From Diphasiastrum complanatum (Eukaryota; Streptophyta; Lycopodiopsida; Lycopodiales; Lycopodiaceae), in NCBI GenBank assembly GCA_029204225.1, contig CM055103.1, forward strand, positions 45,916,611-45,980,610: a DNA stretch of 64,000 nt. Reading direction: 5' to 3'. The notes beneath the pieces were generated by a model. It did no database searches. It was given only the letters and a program-made list of their open reading frames with translations, and had not been told where the DNA came from. Positions 1 through 12,250 of this stretch are shown piece after piece; the first letter of the stretch is position 1, and the number at the start of each line of letters is the position of its first letter. Both the position numbers and the translations under genes were made by a program.

Positions 1-504
1 CTTGGTATAAGAGGACCTTATCTCCGACCTGGAACTCTTTGAGTTTTAAGGATTGATCATGCCATGCCTTTTGTTGATGTTTGTGGACTTGTTGGGTAGT
101 GTGATAGGCCCATAGAGCAGCATGAAGTTTTAGTTCCCAATTAGATCGGCTGAACTCGACTGTCTTGGTTAATAAAACCACATAATATTTTGTTGGTGGA
201 TTCTGCTTGGCCATTGCATCGTGGATAATATGAGGAACTTTTGAGATGTACCACAAAGAATTTTGAAAGCAGATATGCTATGATAGAGTTAAGAAAAATG
301 TGTCCCCCTATCGCTGATAAGTTCTAGGGGGCAACTGAAACGAACAATAACCTGTTCATAGAAAAATTTTGTGGTAGAACAAGCGTCAGCATTGCAAACA
401 GCTCTAGCTTCAGCCCATTTGGTACAATAGACCATAGCTACTACGATATATCTTGATTGAGTGTGTCTAGCAGATCGCGGGACTAGTCGGTCCAACAAAA
501 TCAA
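1..504 (-). pseudogene. Ty3/gypsy integrase core and C-terminal fragment
   Basis: The piece at 289-504 reads as part of a retroviral-type integrase core, with YIVVAMVYCTKWAEA followed by LELISDRGTHF. The second catalytic Asp is visible in SDRGTHF. Downstream on the minus strand (1-288) the sequence reads as the post-integrase region, ending near LKLKEFQVGDKVLLYQ at the window edge. Frameshifts separate the pieces. It is a non-functional relic of an enzyme that would insert the retrotransposon cDNA into nuclear DNA. Confidence 0.75.
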
Positions 505-579
505 TTTCCCATTTCTGGAAAGCTTGATTAGTTGTGATAGGGTGTAAAGGCGTGTAGTCGATCTTTTGAAATCATTTAG

Positions 580-1482
580 TTATTTGACAAACATCACAAG
601 CCTTAGTGTAGGTGTGCATATCCTTAAAAAGAGTTGGCCAAATCTGGCCAAGAAGATTTTCTTGGCAGTCATTTTAGAAGAGAAATGACCTACCCCAACA
701 CCTTCATGAGTTAGGGAGATAACAGAGGGTATTTCACCTTCAGCAAGACAACATCGAGTAATTCCATCTAACTCTTGCTTGTAAAGTTGGCTTGCAGTTA
801 ATGTATAAGGTTTGGATTTGCGGACCAACACACGTTGTTCGGGTTTAGATAAGGATGGGTCCATCTGCCCTTAAGTTAAGTATTCTGTGATATCCTTAGC
901 CCAAACTGGTGTAGAGTCAACTTCAAATAAGATGGCATCAGGTAAATCATCGTTGACGCCTTGATCTGGAGTTGGTAGGTTAGGGATTCAAGATAGATGA
1001 TCTACTAAAAAATGTTGAACTCCCATTTGAACCACGATCCTAAACTCAAATTCTCTTAGTAATAGGATCCATCGAGTAATATGACCGGTTGTGCAAGTCT
1101 TGTTGATAAGATATAGGAATGCTTGATGATCAGTGAAGAAGGCAAAAACTTTTCCCAAGAGATAATGACGAAACTTCTGAACCACATACACCATTGCCAA
1201 AGCTTCACGCTCGGTAGTGGTATAATTGACTTCAGCAGGTATCAATTCTCTACTGAAAAATCGGATTGGATAATCCTTTTTGAATTCTCCTGGTTGGGTG
1301 AGCACTACTCCAATGGCATACTTGGATGCATCAGTATGCACATGGAATTCTTTGGAATAATTAGGAGCCCGGAGGATAGGTGCATTGGTAAGGGCTTCAT
1401 AAGACATGACTTTCCAACAGAAGGTTCTCCATTCTATGGCAAAAGCGGTTTCATGTTGATCCTCTTCAGCAATTTGAATCAT
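580..1482 (-). pseudogene. Ty3/gypsy RNase H and H2C2 zinc module fragment
   Basis: The minus-strand frame at 988-1482 carries a Ty3/gypsy RNase H. It contains HVHTDASKYAIG with a catalytic Asp, NYTTTEREALAMVY with the Glu, and FFTDHQAFLYL with another Asp, ending in the usual HFLVDHLS. Its first 35 or so residues (QIAEEDQHETAFAIEW...FCWKVM) come from the RT domain, followed by an abrupt jump into RNase H, which marks an internal deletion. The frame at 580-864 follows with the linker and HEGVGVGHFSSKMTAKKIF, the start of the H2C2 zinc-binding module before integrase. Confidence 0.8.
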
Positions 1483-1963
1483 ATTTATCCGCTAAAGCCA
1501 TCTAAGAAGGAGTAGGCCTCATCTCCTGCTAGATTTTCTAAGATGGTTCTTTGAAAGGTAATGGAAAATGATCACGTTCTGTGATGGCATTAAGTTTTTT
1601 AAAGTCGACACAAATGCAAAGTTTTCTATTTTTCTTAGGAATGATGACGACTGGGGAGACCCACTCAATATTTTCGATTTCATAGATGAATCCTGCATCT
1701 AACAAGCATTGTAATTCTTCTTTGATTTTGACCTTGTAGATCGGATTACATCTGTAGGGACGGCTAGCAGTTGATCTCACTCTTGGTTTAAGGGGAATAC
1801 GATGCACATCTACCTGGGGTGAGACTGCTTTCATGTCTTTATAGGACCAAGCAAATACATGTCGATATTTGCGCAAAATCTTCTCAAGCCTTTTGCATTG
1901 TTCCCGATGGAGATGATCCCCGACGTGGACAATGTATTTGTTACTTTCATTGGGCTCACTCAA
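1483..1963 (-). pseudogene. Ty3/gypsy reverse transcriptase, N-terminal part
   Basis: The translation shows the N-terminal RT fingers: YRHVFAWSYKDM, RPYRCNPIYKVKIKEELQ, then WVSPVVIIPKKNRKLCICVDFKKLNAITERDHFPLPF. The palm motif with YxDD is missing (see the deletion in the RNase H entry). A frameshift near 1540 separates PLPF from the next RT block, which can still be read in another frame as far as about 1500. The function would be cDNA synthesis, but this copy is dead. Confidence 0.8.
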
Positions 1964-1999
1964 GGAGAGAGTGATGGTTCAGGCAGGGCCTTTGTAGGG

Positions 2000-3650
2000 T
2001 GAATTACCATTTGGCTCACGTTGAGCTTGTGGTAATTGGTTGGCACATCATCTTGTATAGTCTTTAAAATATGCAGGCACATCATGTGCTGGAGATTCGA
2101 GGGGGGCCTTGTCTTTGAACTATCTAGATGGTAATTTGGGAGGGTCAAGGATCGGCGTATGAGTAGATGGGATATCAAAAATTTCCCTAGCAATGGTAAG
2201 GTCTCCAGGCTGCTAGATTTGCAAAGGTTTCTTCATCTTTTCTTTCATGGTGTGGCCATGAGGTTGTGGCTTCGGAGGGCGTGAGGTATGCGGATGAGGA
2301 AGTGGTGGCACATCATGGAGGATATCGTCATCGATTTGAAAAATTGTTTCCTCCTCACAGAGGTTCCATGGATAGTTTGGTCGTTTGACACGATATAGCT
2401 TGGTATCAGGTTTTTCGACCGTAATCTTGGCAACTGGTTCCACTTTGGATGAATACTATGGAAAGGCCTTGAGTAGAGTGAGGTGTAATGGCATTTCAGG
2501 CAGCTCGTCAGGGGTGGTGGTGTCAGTGGATTGGATTTGTTGTTTCCATTTTCCCGCATCTTTCCAGAGAACGTGAAAAGGGAGAGTCACATTAGCTTGT
2601 AATAAATCACCCCAGACTTCAGTGCCTTCAAGGGTTTTGTTCTCAAAAAACGTCCGAGGTACTTTATGAGAGGTGGAAGAGTGTTGGTCTGCATGTGAAT
2701 TTGCTATCGATACTGGTGATGCAGCCTAATTTCTTCGAATGGGTGAGGATAGACAGTGGGTGTTGAATCTTCACTTGGAAGTACATTATGCTACTGGGTT
2801 TTGTTGGGTGCAATTGTAGGGGCTTGGCGTTGGGTTTGTGCATGAGACCCATGCTGGATGAGTTTCGATTGGCAATGTTTCTACGCAAGGAATAGACAGG
2901 AGCAGTTGGTTTAGATCGGGAAGGACAATCCTTCACATGATGTTCAATGCCACAATTTTCACAAGATGGTGAAAAGCGAAGTTTATTTGGGCAACAAATA
3001 CTAGGATGTTTACCTGCGCAGATAAAACATTTTCGTATTGTTGGAAGTTGATGTGTGGCAAACACAGCTTGGTTAGGATCATAGGTTTGGGCATTGGGGT
3101 CAACCGCTTGAGCATTAGGATCATACGAATAATATATAATTTGCTCAGAAGAGTATGTTGGTTGAGCAGTATCGTCCACATAATAAATTACTGGATCGAT
3201 GGTGTTGGGATCAATGAAGTGCACAACTTGTTGTGGAGTGGGTTGGTTAACGACAAACTATCGACGTGGTTGGTACTGATTTGGTGCAGTTGGTCGTAGT
3301 TGGTACACCCCTGGTCGTGGCATGGGCTGTTGTGGAGAATAGGGGCGGTATGCTCGATACATGGGTCTAGGTGCTGATGGAAAATGATTTCTCAATTGAG
3401 GGTATTCATTAGCAGTGTGATTCTGTGAACATAACGGACACCAGACATTCTCTCTTGTTGGAAAAGATTTATCAGCAATATTATTCATGGCGGTTTGAAA
3501 ATCAGCATCGAGTTTATCCATATGAGTTTGTTGAGCTTTTTGTCAGATTTCCATTTGATGCAGAAGTTCGGAAGATTGGGCAGTATTTTCATACTTCGGG
3601 TGGTTAAGACGTTCAAGATTCTTAGATTTCTTTTCACAATTGTCAAACTA
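2000..3650 (-). pseudogene. Ty3/gypsy gag and protease-linker fragments
   Basis: Broken minus-strand frames carry Cys/His-rich zinc-knuckle-like stretches at about 2900-3050 (CFICAGKHPSICCPN, CENCGIEHHVKDC) and near 3440 (CPLCSQNHTANE). These are flanked by a Pro/Tyr/Arg-rich linker (RAYRPYSPQQPMPRP). This composition fits the nucleocapsid end of a Ty3/gypsy gag. Segment 2213-2443 (KLYRVKRPNYPWNLCEEE...) has a counterpart in the second gypsy copy near 53.65 kb (KTYRVNKPTLEWDIHESES), supporting a shared gag-protease-RT linker. The protease itself was not identified with confidence. Confidence 0.6.
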
Positions 3651-6128
3651 TCTCAAGAGGTGATTTTATGAGGATTAAAGAAAGGTTGGACCACACCATC
3701 AAGAATGTGAGCACAAAGAAAACAATACCCCAATGGACCTAAATAACTGACAGATGAGCAACAACCATTATATTGAGAAAAATAGCATTTATCAAGCCTC
3801 GCAAATCTTCTAGCACCTTAGACATTGAAATACTATGTATGATGAAGTGGGCTTCAATTTAATAATCTTACAGAAAGTATTGACCACTAAATTCATTCCG
3901 ATTAGTTTTTTTTTCCTTCCACAAATTCTATTCTCATCAATTATATTGTTAAGCGACCTACATTCTCCGTATTCCTCGAGACTTTTTAATGCCCCCAAAT
4001 CTTTTGATCTCATTTACTCCTCTTTTTGGCCTTCCTCCACACTAGTATTTAGAGGTTTCCATATTTCCAAGCCAATTTTCATAATTTCAGAGTAACTTTC
4101 ATATGTGGCTCTTCAATCTCTTTTCGCAAATGATACGCTTTTACTTTGTTGCCCCCTCTTTTTTCAAGTTTGATCTACCGCCATGTGTTTAACACAATTT
4201 AACACTTTTAAGTGAAGCACAATCCTTCTTCATTAGATCTTGTTGTGAATCCCTCACATGAATCTCATTGATTTTTGTTGTCATTCTAAACTCAACAACT
4301 TCATGTAAAACTTGACAAGATTTTCACGAGTAAACACTATATTAACCATTATTAGATGCAATTTTTTCAAAGTTTATTTGCTCTGAAATTCCATTGTAAT
4401 TCACTCTGCCCCATCCTTCATCATCCCATAGTTTTCTATGCAAATCTCCTAATCCGTTTCAATTTAGTCAACAAAATTCTCTTGTTCATTCATAGTAAAT
4501 TCTTGTAATTGCCATTCAACCCTCTCAATCCCTCCTCTCCTTGTATCCATTCTTACCATGTATTTTTTATAGTTGATTCCAAGAGAAATACAAAAGGAAT
4601 CAATAATTAAAGCAATATATGTACGACTAGAACTTTCAAGGAAGAAAGTTTTAAAAAGGAAAAAATCTTCTACAATCACGTAAAAGACAAAAACAACCAA
4701 AAGAATCGAAGCGTGTTGTCTTCGCTTGAGGATGTGATACACATTGCCAATGTTTATGATTCGACCGTGGTCATCTCAAGGAAGTTTATGCATCACAGAA
4801 CTAAGGAAAAGAAATCAGAAACTATCAAAAACTACTAATGACACTATTTTGAGAGCTATGCCAAAGGTCACTAGAGTGATGAGAAATACTAGACTGCATA
4901 GAATTATGGTTGGTAGTCCGAGACTAGATTTTTGCGTATACAAGTCTAGTTCTCAATCTAAACTAGTAGATCACTCGCCAGCCAATAATATTGATCCAAG
5001 TTACCCATCGTATGTACAAAACTACTCAATACATCCCAAAACACAACTTACCAAGAGTTTCTTTGTGGCTCTCCAATCACTTGCCAGACATGTGGAGAGG
5101 TCCTAGCCACTCGCTTTCTAGGTTGTCAATTGTCGTCAATGTGTTTTAAATGCATGTGAAATTTGGGGCCCATTTGAAATGGACACTTTTTGGACTTCAA
5201 AATTAAGCCATGGCACAAACAATAAAATATGACTAGATCTTGATGCTATGTACAAGAAAGACTTTTAGAAGCACCATTGCATTGACCAAAAACCATATGA
5301 GCAACATCAATACCCATACATCAACTCCTCAACTCCATTGCTCAACTTATTTCATTGTTAAAAATTAAGAACTTCTCTTAGATTTAAGGTACAAAATGTT
5401 GCGTTCTCAAACCTCGTAGCTACTTGATGAAATTACTATTTTGCAACCTGCTGAAAACCACCAAATTTCAAGAAGCACGCTTCTCCTTGTCGAGTTGACA
5501 AAACCCCCAAACATCTATGAGGTTGATATAATCATCTACCTGATGATTCACAAACACAATACAATCTTGTATTTTGTTAAGTGTGCAAAGCTTTTCCAAG
5601 AAAAGGTCATAGTTTCAAAGCAGTAACTTCAACAAGAACTTCTGAACAAGACTACCCATCAATGCATATCCTGCAAATGAATTGTGCAACCTGCAATTTG
5701 GACCACCATCAGAGCTTAGACGGTAAGGGGCCATATTATATTGGGTATGAACCATGCTAATAAAAATACAGATAACCAAAACCTTCCTGAAAACGTACAA
5801 TCTTACATGAATGATTCAGTGTCAACCTATTCACATTCCTTATTCATCCCAATTGTGTTTTGACAATCAAATGCAACTTGCAATGTGCAGCAAAGCCAAG
5901 ACAATAAAGTAACATCAACCTGCATACAGTTGATTTCCCCAACAGATTAAGCAACTTTGTGTGAAGTGGTTGTTGACATTTCAATTCAGCAACAGAAAGG
6001 GACAGCTCAGGGTGCAAATTCTTCCAAAGAACGCCACTTCTCCACAGTGAACTCCTCTGTAATGGGGATGCTTCTAAAAATAAATTTCTGTTGCTCTTGA
6101 AAAGCTAAATTGTGACAATACCAGTCGT
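3651..6128. other. Intergenic stretch, 3' flank of the ceramidase gene
   Basis: AT-rich DNA with no reading frame I recognise. The longest open stretch (4744-5106, plus) has no visible domain, and its codon use is unremarkable. The part next to 6128 should hold the 3' untranslated region of the minus-strand ceramidase gene. Confidence 0.4.
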
Positions 6129-6639
6129 TTACTGAGATTTGGGCTTGGATACTTTCACATAAGGAAGTCCCCAAAAGTAGCAAAGTTGAGGGGACCATTT
6201 AAGCTGTTGAGCTCTGCAAAACTGTAAAAATGTATTTGCGAAATAAGAATTGAACCCCATAAGCACATGCCATAAGGCATGCCCCTGAACATTTATATAG
6301 TACGAAGATAATCTTCTGCACAAGGTCCGATCAGCCACCCAGCAAATAACTCCCATAACTAGCGTGAGAATATAAATGTGTGCCAGTTGCCTCGCTGGAG
6401 TCCCTTTAGAATGTATGTAGTACTTGTACATCCGAGGCAAACATAATAGTGCCAGAAAAATGTAGTGGAGCTGAAAACTCAACACAAAGTGAAATTGGGA
6501 ATGCAGAATAGCAAAACCTGTGCCATAAATAACAAGAAAAGTTGGCATTGTACTGGTATAATGCCAATCTGGAGAGTAGAGCACGTATATGTAAAGAAGC
6601 ATCGCCCAAACCATTGGTGTTTCGTCACTCTGTTGCTGA
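6129..6639 (-). CDS. ACER: Alkaline phytoceramidase, exon 2 (C-terminal two thirds)
   Basis: This exon encodes residues 88-256 of an alkaline ceramidase (ceramidase family PF05875, CREST superfamily), plus the last base of codon 87. The enzyme is an integral membrane hydrolase of the ER/Golgi that cleaves the amide bond of phytoceramides. It begins at a TTTGCAG acceptor (AG at 6641-6640) and ends at a stop at 6129. Conserved blocks are SDETPMVW, VLYSPDWHYTSTMPTF, PRMYKYYIH, NVQGHALWHVLMGFNSYFAN and FCRAQQ. D92, H207 and H211 occupy the catalytic aspartate and zinc-ligand positions of the family; H81 and S77 come from exon 1. Hydrophobic segments at about 101-110, 118-132, 139-155 and 175-189 fit the polytopic topology. 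The joined protein is 256 residues, against about 255 in Arabidopsis. Confidence 0.93.
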
Positions 6640-6662
6640 CTGCAAATTTGAAACTCAAAAAG

Positions 6663-6664
<2 letters not shown>

Positions 6665-6709
<45 letters not shown>
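6665..6709. repeat. (TC)n/(GA)n microsatellite in ceramidase intron
   Basis: About 22 perfect dinucleotide units. On the sense (minus) strand this is a GA tract lying only about 25 nt upstream of the exon 2 acceptor, so purines sit where a polypyrimidine tract or branch region would normally be. Confidence 0.97.
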
Positions 6710-6711
<2 letters not shown>

Positions 6712-8189
6712 GAAACAAAAGATAACGCACACATTAACTATCCAGTCTACATAATACTTAGCAATCTGCCACTTTGCTGCAGCAAGCAGCCTCAACAAGA
6801 TTTGAAGAGTGTCCTATTATAATGTTCTATGATTCAACATAAGAGCCAATTTATCATTTTTCTAAAAGGAATACACTCAGCCATGAATGAGGCCAGGACT
6901 TAGAATTCTGAAATCACTAGCAAGGACTGCATTAGCATTCTCAACCACATTCAAAGGAAAAGAAGACATCCATATTCATTGGTGCAAAAAAAGGAGAAAG
7001 AAAGCCATACATTGAAGTGCTCACATCCATGAATGGAAACACATCTTTATCACAAGTCAGACAAAGAAAGTCAGAAAAATACTAAAGACACTACTCTGAA
7101 ACAAACCCTCAAATATACCACATCCTGATCCCCAAACTTTAAATGTGAAGAGGTGCAGATGTAAACAGAAGACTCTGAGAGTACAAGCCAGCCATTGACT
7201 CCAGCATAGGTCCATCTGGAACAGGTAAGGCTAATGATGCCTCCTAGATGAAGATAGCTGTTACACTGCTATTGAGAGAAGTAACCCTCATGCCACTTTG
7301 AGGTTTTAGGGCCAAGTTCGGTTCAAATGGCACAAGTGAACGGCCCTATTTAGAACAGTTGATATGGCAATAAGATCATAAACTATGCCTCAAAAGCCCC
7401 TGATTTGTATATAGTTCCTCAATGTCGGAGATATCTGCATCAAACTGCAATAAGTTGGGCATGCAAGCTCGCTTCTTCTGCTAGTAAGTCCTCCGATAAT
7501 AGAACCTATTTCATGGCTTGTACAAGTACTTAATGAAAGTAACAAAGCAGCACAAAATCCCTAAATCAGATCAGTTTTCTAAAATTGTATTGGGCGGGAC
7601 ATTTGAGAGCACAATGCCTCTAGCTTATACTAGAGCAGAGAGTGTACAGGATCATTCAGAGTTGCATGTTCATATCCTTGAGGAGCCACCAAATGTTAGT
7701 TATTTCGATAATGCTAAGAGTAATGCACATCTGCCCTATCCTACTTACATTGGTTGAGCAAGTAACAACATCCAACTGAGATTTTTAAAATCGTCTAGAG
7801 ACTTTGGCAGCAGATTCATTTTGTTATTCTCGCTACACTAAGTATATACCACATATGGATGTTGCTAATTCGCATGTACGATAGTACACATATGTTACAG
7901 GGTACTCAGTACTAGCCATCTAGATGACTTTGTACTTGCAGCACAGACAGATTCATACATCACGTATGACATTATCTTTGGTGTAAAATGGATCAAGTCT
8001 AGGAGACATCTCTGGGTCATGGCAGGAGGTCACTCAAGATGATGTGAAGTACACATTTTAAGATACAATCTCAGAAGATTGTTATCAATCTACTTTGGTT
8101 AGCAATTTCATAGAGCCTCTCCAAAGCCTACGTTGCAGCTATTATAAAACTAAATGAAAGCAGTCAGTATTAGGTCTGTCTACTATTCC
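6710..8189. other. Unrecognised part of the ceramidase intron
   Basis: I see no convincing coding or repeat structure here. Short open frames such as 7518-7757 have no recognisable domain. Confidence 0.4.
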
Positions 8190-8485
8190 AGACGAAGCAC
8201 CAGAATCATTTCCTATTCCTCGAGCAATATTTCAGCAATAAGACTCTTATTGCTACAGTAATGACCAAGTCATCAACATAGAAAACACCAATAACAATGT
8301 CCCCTTTCTCCCTCAAGACATACAAAATTACAATCAAACACTCTTCTCAAAATGTTACTATGTAAAGTAGTTGTCAATATGACTATACCAAGCACTAGGC
8401 ATTTGCTTCAAACCATATATGCCTTTCTTAAGCCATCATAGGGCTACATCTACAGTGTCACGAGTTTTATAAATAGAGAGCGATG
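8190..8485 (-). pseudogene. Copia reverse transcriptase relic
   Basis: The minus strand, read with several stops, gives LKKGIYGLKQMPSAWYSHIDNYF and, after a gap, GVFYVDDLVIT. These are the two best conserved blocks of Ty1/copia RT (the IYGLKQ-AWY block and the YVDD catalytic box). Multiple stops and shifts show it is an old fragment. No LTR or other domain could be attached to it. Confidence 0.7.
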
Positions 8486-10806
8486 CACTTTGGGCTTACT
8501 AGGCGATTCATGGATAGGTTGAGCGAGCAGTTTTGCACTTGTACTATCATCAGCCAAGAAAGGGATGTTGAACTTCCAAGTTGCAACTTGAGTCTTGCAC
8601 ATTGCAAAGTCACATGTGCATAATAATTTATGCTAATTACTAAATTCAAATTGATCCCTGTCTCTCACTTTTCATCTTCATTCATGGATATTCATTTTAT
8701 ATTCGAGAAATTTTCTGCTTGAGGAAATAAAGGATCTATGGCAAAGCAAATGGCAGTCGTTCCATAACAACTACACATTGTGGCTAACATACTTTACCAC
8801 CCTATGTACATGTGAGACCCAATTCCATGACGGAGCCGGATCTTCTCATGCATGATACACTCATGGATGACCTAGAGAAGTCCAGGAACGAGACCCTGGA
8901 ATTCGGAACTTCATCAACATTGTTAAGGGTAGGAAATTATCTCAATTAAGTTTCTCAAAAACGCTTCTTCTCGATTCTCCTAAAAGTCATAATTTTCAAA
9001 TAGTTTGAAAGTTCTAAATCCCAACTTCCCAAGAAGCATTTACGACTTACTCGATAACATTTCCCATGCATGGTGTGTCCTATGTCATGGTGGAAGAAAT
9101 ATGGGATTGATGTTCCCAATCTGGAAATGCTTGCCATTACGATCCTCTCATAGGACTACATACAACAAATGTCTGTGAGAGGAATTGGAGTGTGTTGTCT
9201 CCAAATCGACACAAAGGAGGAAAGGACTTTCCATTTCACAACCAACTTGGGGCTTTTGAAGAACCGAAAAAAGCAAGAGAAAAGTGTAATCTAGAATTTT
9301 GATTACATTTTGCAAGTCGATCCTGATAATATTGACCTAGCAAGGATTCCAAACTTGCCACTATGATCGTAGAGGAGGGGACATGTGTGCATTCCTCCAT
9401 CAAGAAGACTTATTGACTATAAATTATTTCCATGTCCGAGTTCCAACTTTGTCCCATCATACTCCCAAGTTCAAAGTTCTGACATTTATGAAATTACACA
9501 ATCACCCAGTAACCAAATAGCTTGCATCCATGATCCTATAATACATCTGAGATCATAAGACGAAGCTCAACTTACTAGACAATGCAACTAGAAACTTAAA
9601 GTTAAAAGTAAAAACATCATATAGGGCTCATCGAAAAGCGTCAATGAGTTATAGAATAGTCATGAATTATTCGTACAAAGTTTGGCCAATGGCCCAATAC
9701 ATAGGAGTCAAGTCATAGACATGTGTACCCTACAAAAACCTAGACACCACTTGCCAATAAAATCAATGTATGAAAAAACCTAATACCTACAACTCGTAAT
9801 TCTCATCTGATGAGCTCTTCTCACCATCACTCGTGGATGATGAGAAGGATGAGAGAGCACCCTTCAAAGAAATGTGTTGTGGTAGGCCCATGCCTATCCC
9901 TTTTCCTTTATTTTTGTCTTTCAACCACCTCTCGTTCTAATGTCAAGGCTCTACTGCCTATGCATGAGATGTTTTTGCCAATGCTTGGCTCAACATACAT
10001 ATCCATGAGCCTAACTTGATGAGGACCTCCAAGGCTACTCCTCCCTCCAGGAATCCTCATGACCGACACCCTCATTTGTATCCTCATCAATGTCCATCTT
10101 ATCCATAGCCTCCTCTTCATCATCATCAAAACCTCCCTCTTGCTCATCTCCCTCCTTAGCCTCATCATCATCCTCATCTCTTGCAACCTCTCGTTAAGAA
10201 TTCATGTTTATTTTGTGCCCCTAAATGTTAGTTTGGCCATGCATGCGTGCTGTTGCAGGGGCCATTTCTATTTATGGTAAGTCATCTTTTATTAGTCAAA
10301 CATGTAGGTGGGCGCACTGTCGGGATTCAATGCGAACTAGAGGCGGAAACATTCACAATGAATTAAGTGATTAATGTTCCATGAACAATCACAAATTATG
10401 CATACAAGTGGAAGCAAAGGAGGATACCAACGGAGACAAATCTCTATACAAAGAATGTATGTACATAAGCATTGCCACTCTCTCTAGTCTCTCTAGCCTC
10501 TCCAAGCTCTTCCTCCTCTTCAGCCTCTTCGGGCTCTTCGTCCCCTCTTCAGCAGAAAGAGGGCGCCTATTTATACTAGTAGAGATAGAGAAATCCAAGG
10601 CCAATGGGTCCCAATGTGGAATATCCAAAAGCCAACAGCCAAGAGCCATGTGTTAAAGGCATTGGACAGTCAAGCGCTAATTGGAGAAGAAGGTCACTTG
10701 CCCTTTGGACCCCTCATTATGAGTTGGGCCCCTCCAAACTTGAGTACATGGACCACAAGTTAAAAAATGCTCCTTGCTGATGGAGTGTGTGGCTTTATGC
10801 TTATCA
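8486..10806. other. Unrecognised part of the ceramidase intron
   Basis: No gene is assigned. At about 10040-10190 the minus strand can be read as a strongly acidic stretch (EEEAMDKMDIDEDTNEG and similar Asp/Glu runs) in broken frames, possibly the end of a decayed transposase or gag. This is a weak guess. A pyrimidine-rich (CTCT, CTTC) patch lies at 10480-10560. Part of 10300-10800 may belong to a second copia LTR. Confidence 0.35.
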
Positions 10807-10818
10807 GCTCTGATACCA
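10807..10818 (-). other. Copia primer-binding site
   Basis: On the minus strand this reads TGGTATCAGAGC, the standard plant copia primer-binding site complementary to the 3' end of initiator Met tRNA. It sits 3 nt beyond the CTAACA end of the adjacent LTR, the normal 5' LTR to PBS spacing. Confidence 0.85.
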
Positions 10819-10821
10819 CTC

Positions 10822-11738
10822 TGTTAGGAACGACTGAGACAGGGAGTCTATTAGGCCGCAGCGGAAACAGAGAGTAATTTTGATATGTGTTGATAATGAG
10901 CTATCAGCGTAGGTGTCGTAGACAACCATAAGGCGAAATTGCCAAAAAGATTAGGCGTCTGAGACAGCCGTGCAATTCTCTAATACTAACATTCTGAACA
11001 TACATTTCTTCATTTATGAAGTACTTGTGATAGCAACGAAAGAGAGTGAGAGTTAATAAACATTCAACACGAATGCAATGAGATAGAACAATAGCGATTC
11101 TGTATATTCAATGTTTTAATAGCAACTATAAGATCACAAGAGAATCGCGCTGATAAGTGTGTGATCCTACTTACAGAAACAAATCAATTGCTATAGTTTT
11201 GAATACTTTTACTCTCTCTCTATGATCTCTAACTTTGAGGAGTCAGATACAATGAAAACCAGTTTTGGTCGTTTGATCCATGTCATGGATGATCTTTGAT
11301 TATCAAATGCTTGTCTCTAATCGCTCACTTCCTTATATTTATTCTAATCTTACAATTACAAGATCATTAACAGCTGTTTAGTTGATCCATAGATCGCTTA
11401 TTCAGTAGAGCGTGAAGACGTAGACAGGTACGGTATGAAATCCCATGTAAATCTGCAGTTGGTCGCATTCTTCGCAAAGCCATTTTAGTGTCTCGACCTC
11501 TGGGCTTTCGAGATATGAATAGTGTCGCATTCCTCGCAAAAATACTTTGGTGCTCGGTTGCTCGGGAAGTTAAGTAGGACACTTTGTCAGAGTTTTCGCA
11601 TTTTTCATTTCTGCAGACTTTGGAAAAATGCGAACTGTGCAAAAAACAGTTCATTTCTGCAGACTTCTTTGAGAGAGTGATTTACTTAAGTGAACAGGAG
11701 GCCAGTTAGGATGAGTAGGAGTAAGATTAACTCCAACA
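10822..11738 (-). mobile_element. Copia LTR (917 bp)
   Basis: Read on the minus strand it starts TGTTGGAG, right after a purine-rich polypurine tract (AAGGGGGAG) at 11739-11747, and ends CCTAACA at 10822, right before a primer-binding site. The TGTT...AACA ends are the expected inverted LTR termini. It is the 3' LTR of the RNase H stub at 11758-12250. Because a PBS follows, it also has the position of a 5' LTR for a lost neighbour. Confidence 0.85.
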
Positions 11739-11757
11739 CTCCCCCTTAAGCTTACTA

Positions 11758-12250
11758 CTACGAATCTGAATTTAAATTGATATTTAACATACTAACTAAA
11801 GTGGCATGTTTTTCTCTTGACAAAGGTTTTGTCAAAATGTCAGCCAACATACTGTCTGTATGACAGTAACTTAATACAACATCTTTACTCTGAACTTTCT
11901 CTCTAAGAAAATGAAACTGAACTTCTATGTGTTTAGTTCTAGTATGAGTTCGTGGGTTCAGATCAGAGATAGAGCTATACAACTCTAATTGTCGCACTGG
12001 AGTATAGTTGGACCGATCTGTGAAAATTGCAGATCTTGTAGCAACCTTCTAAGACAAATAATCTCCTTCACTTCTAATGTAGCTGCAACATATTCTTATT
12101 CTGTAGATGACAACGAAATGCATTTCTGCTTTCTGTTGTTCCGTGAAATGGGTCCTCCTGAAAGAAAAAAATCTAACCTGATATGGACTTTCTGGTATCC
12201 ACGTCTCTAGCCCAATTTGAATCTGAATAAGTGACTAATGTAAGTTTAAT
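11758..12250 (-). pseudogene. Copia RNase H C-terminal stub
   Basis: The minus strand reads (with frameshifts) LTLVTYSDSNWARD, a Ser/Thr-rich RNase H stretch, then HTRTKHIEVQFHFLREKVQ and DSMLADILTKPLSREKH. This is the invariant end of Ty1/copia RNase H. Its 5' end is cut at about 12250, where gypsy gag-protease sequence on the same strand begins. The 3' end leads through a polypurine tract into the LTR. Confidence 0.85.

Larger units (their letters stand above)
1..3650 (-). mobile_element. Decayed Ty3/gypsy retrotransposon, internally deleted
   Basis: Minus-strand fragments of one Ty3/gypsy element run from gag (about 3650) to the integrase tail, which leaves the window at position 1. The order gag, RT, RNase H, H2C2 zinc module, integrase is the Ty3/gypsy order. 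The frames are broken by many shifts. A deletion joins the RT segment around CWKVM directly to the start of the RNase H segment (TNAPILRAP), at about 1410. The palm with the YxDD motif is therefore absent and the copy cannot be autonomous. No LTR is visible because the 3' end lies outside the window. The 53.6-55.7 kb gypsy segment is a close relative that retains the part deleted here. Confidence 0.85.

Noticed and set aside
4744-5106. 120-codon open frame on the plus strand.
   Set aside because: No recognisable domain, no splice context, and ordinary for AT-rich intergenic DNA of this length.
6465-6754. Open frames over the CT/GA repeats encoding Ser-Leu or Arg-Glu runs (also at 32806-33095 and 47054-47266).
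   Set aside because: They are dinucleotide microsatellites read as protein; no domain, splice context or conservation supports coding.
10381-10656. Opposed open frames on both strands at 10.4-10.65 kb.
   Set aside because: They reflect a pyrimidine-rich CTCT/CTTC stretch in LTR-like DNA; no protein family is recognisable on either strand.
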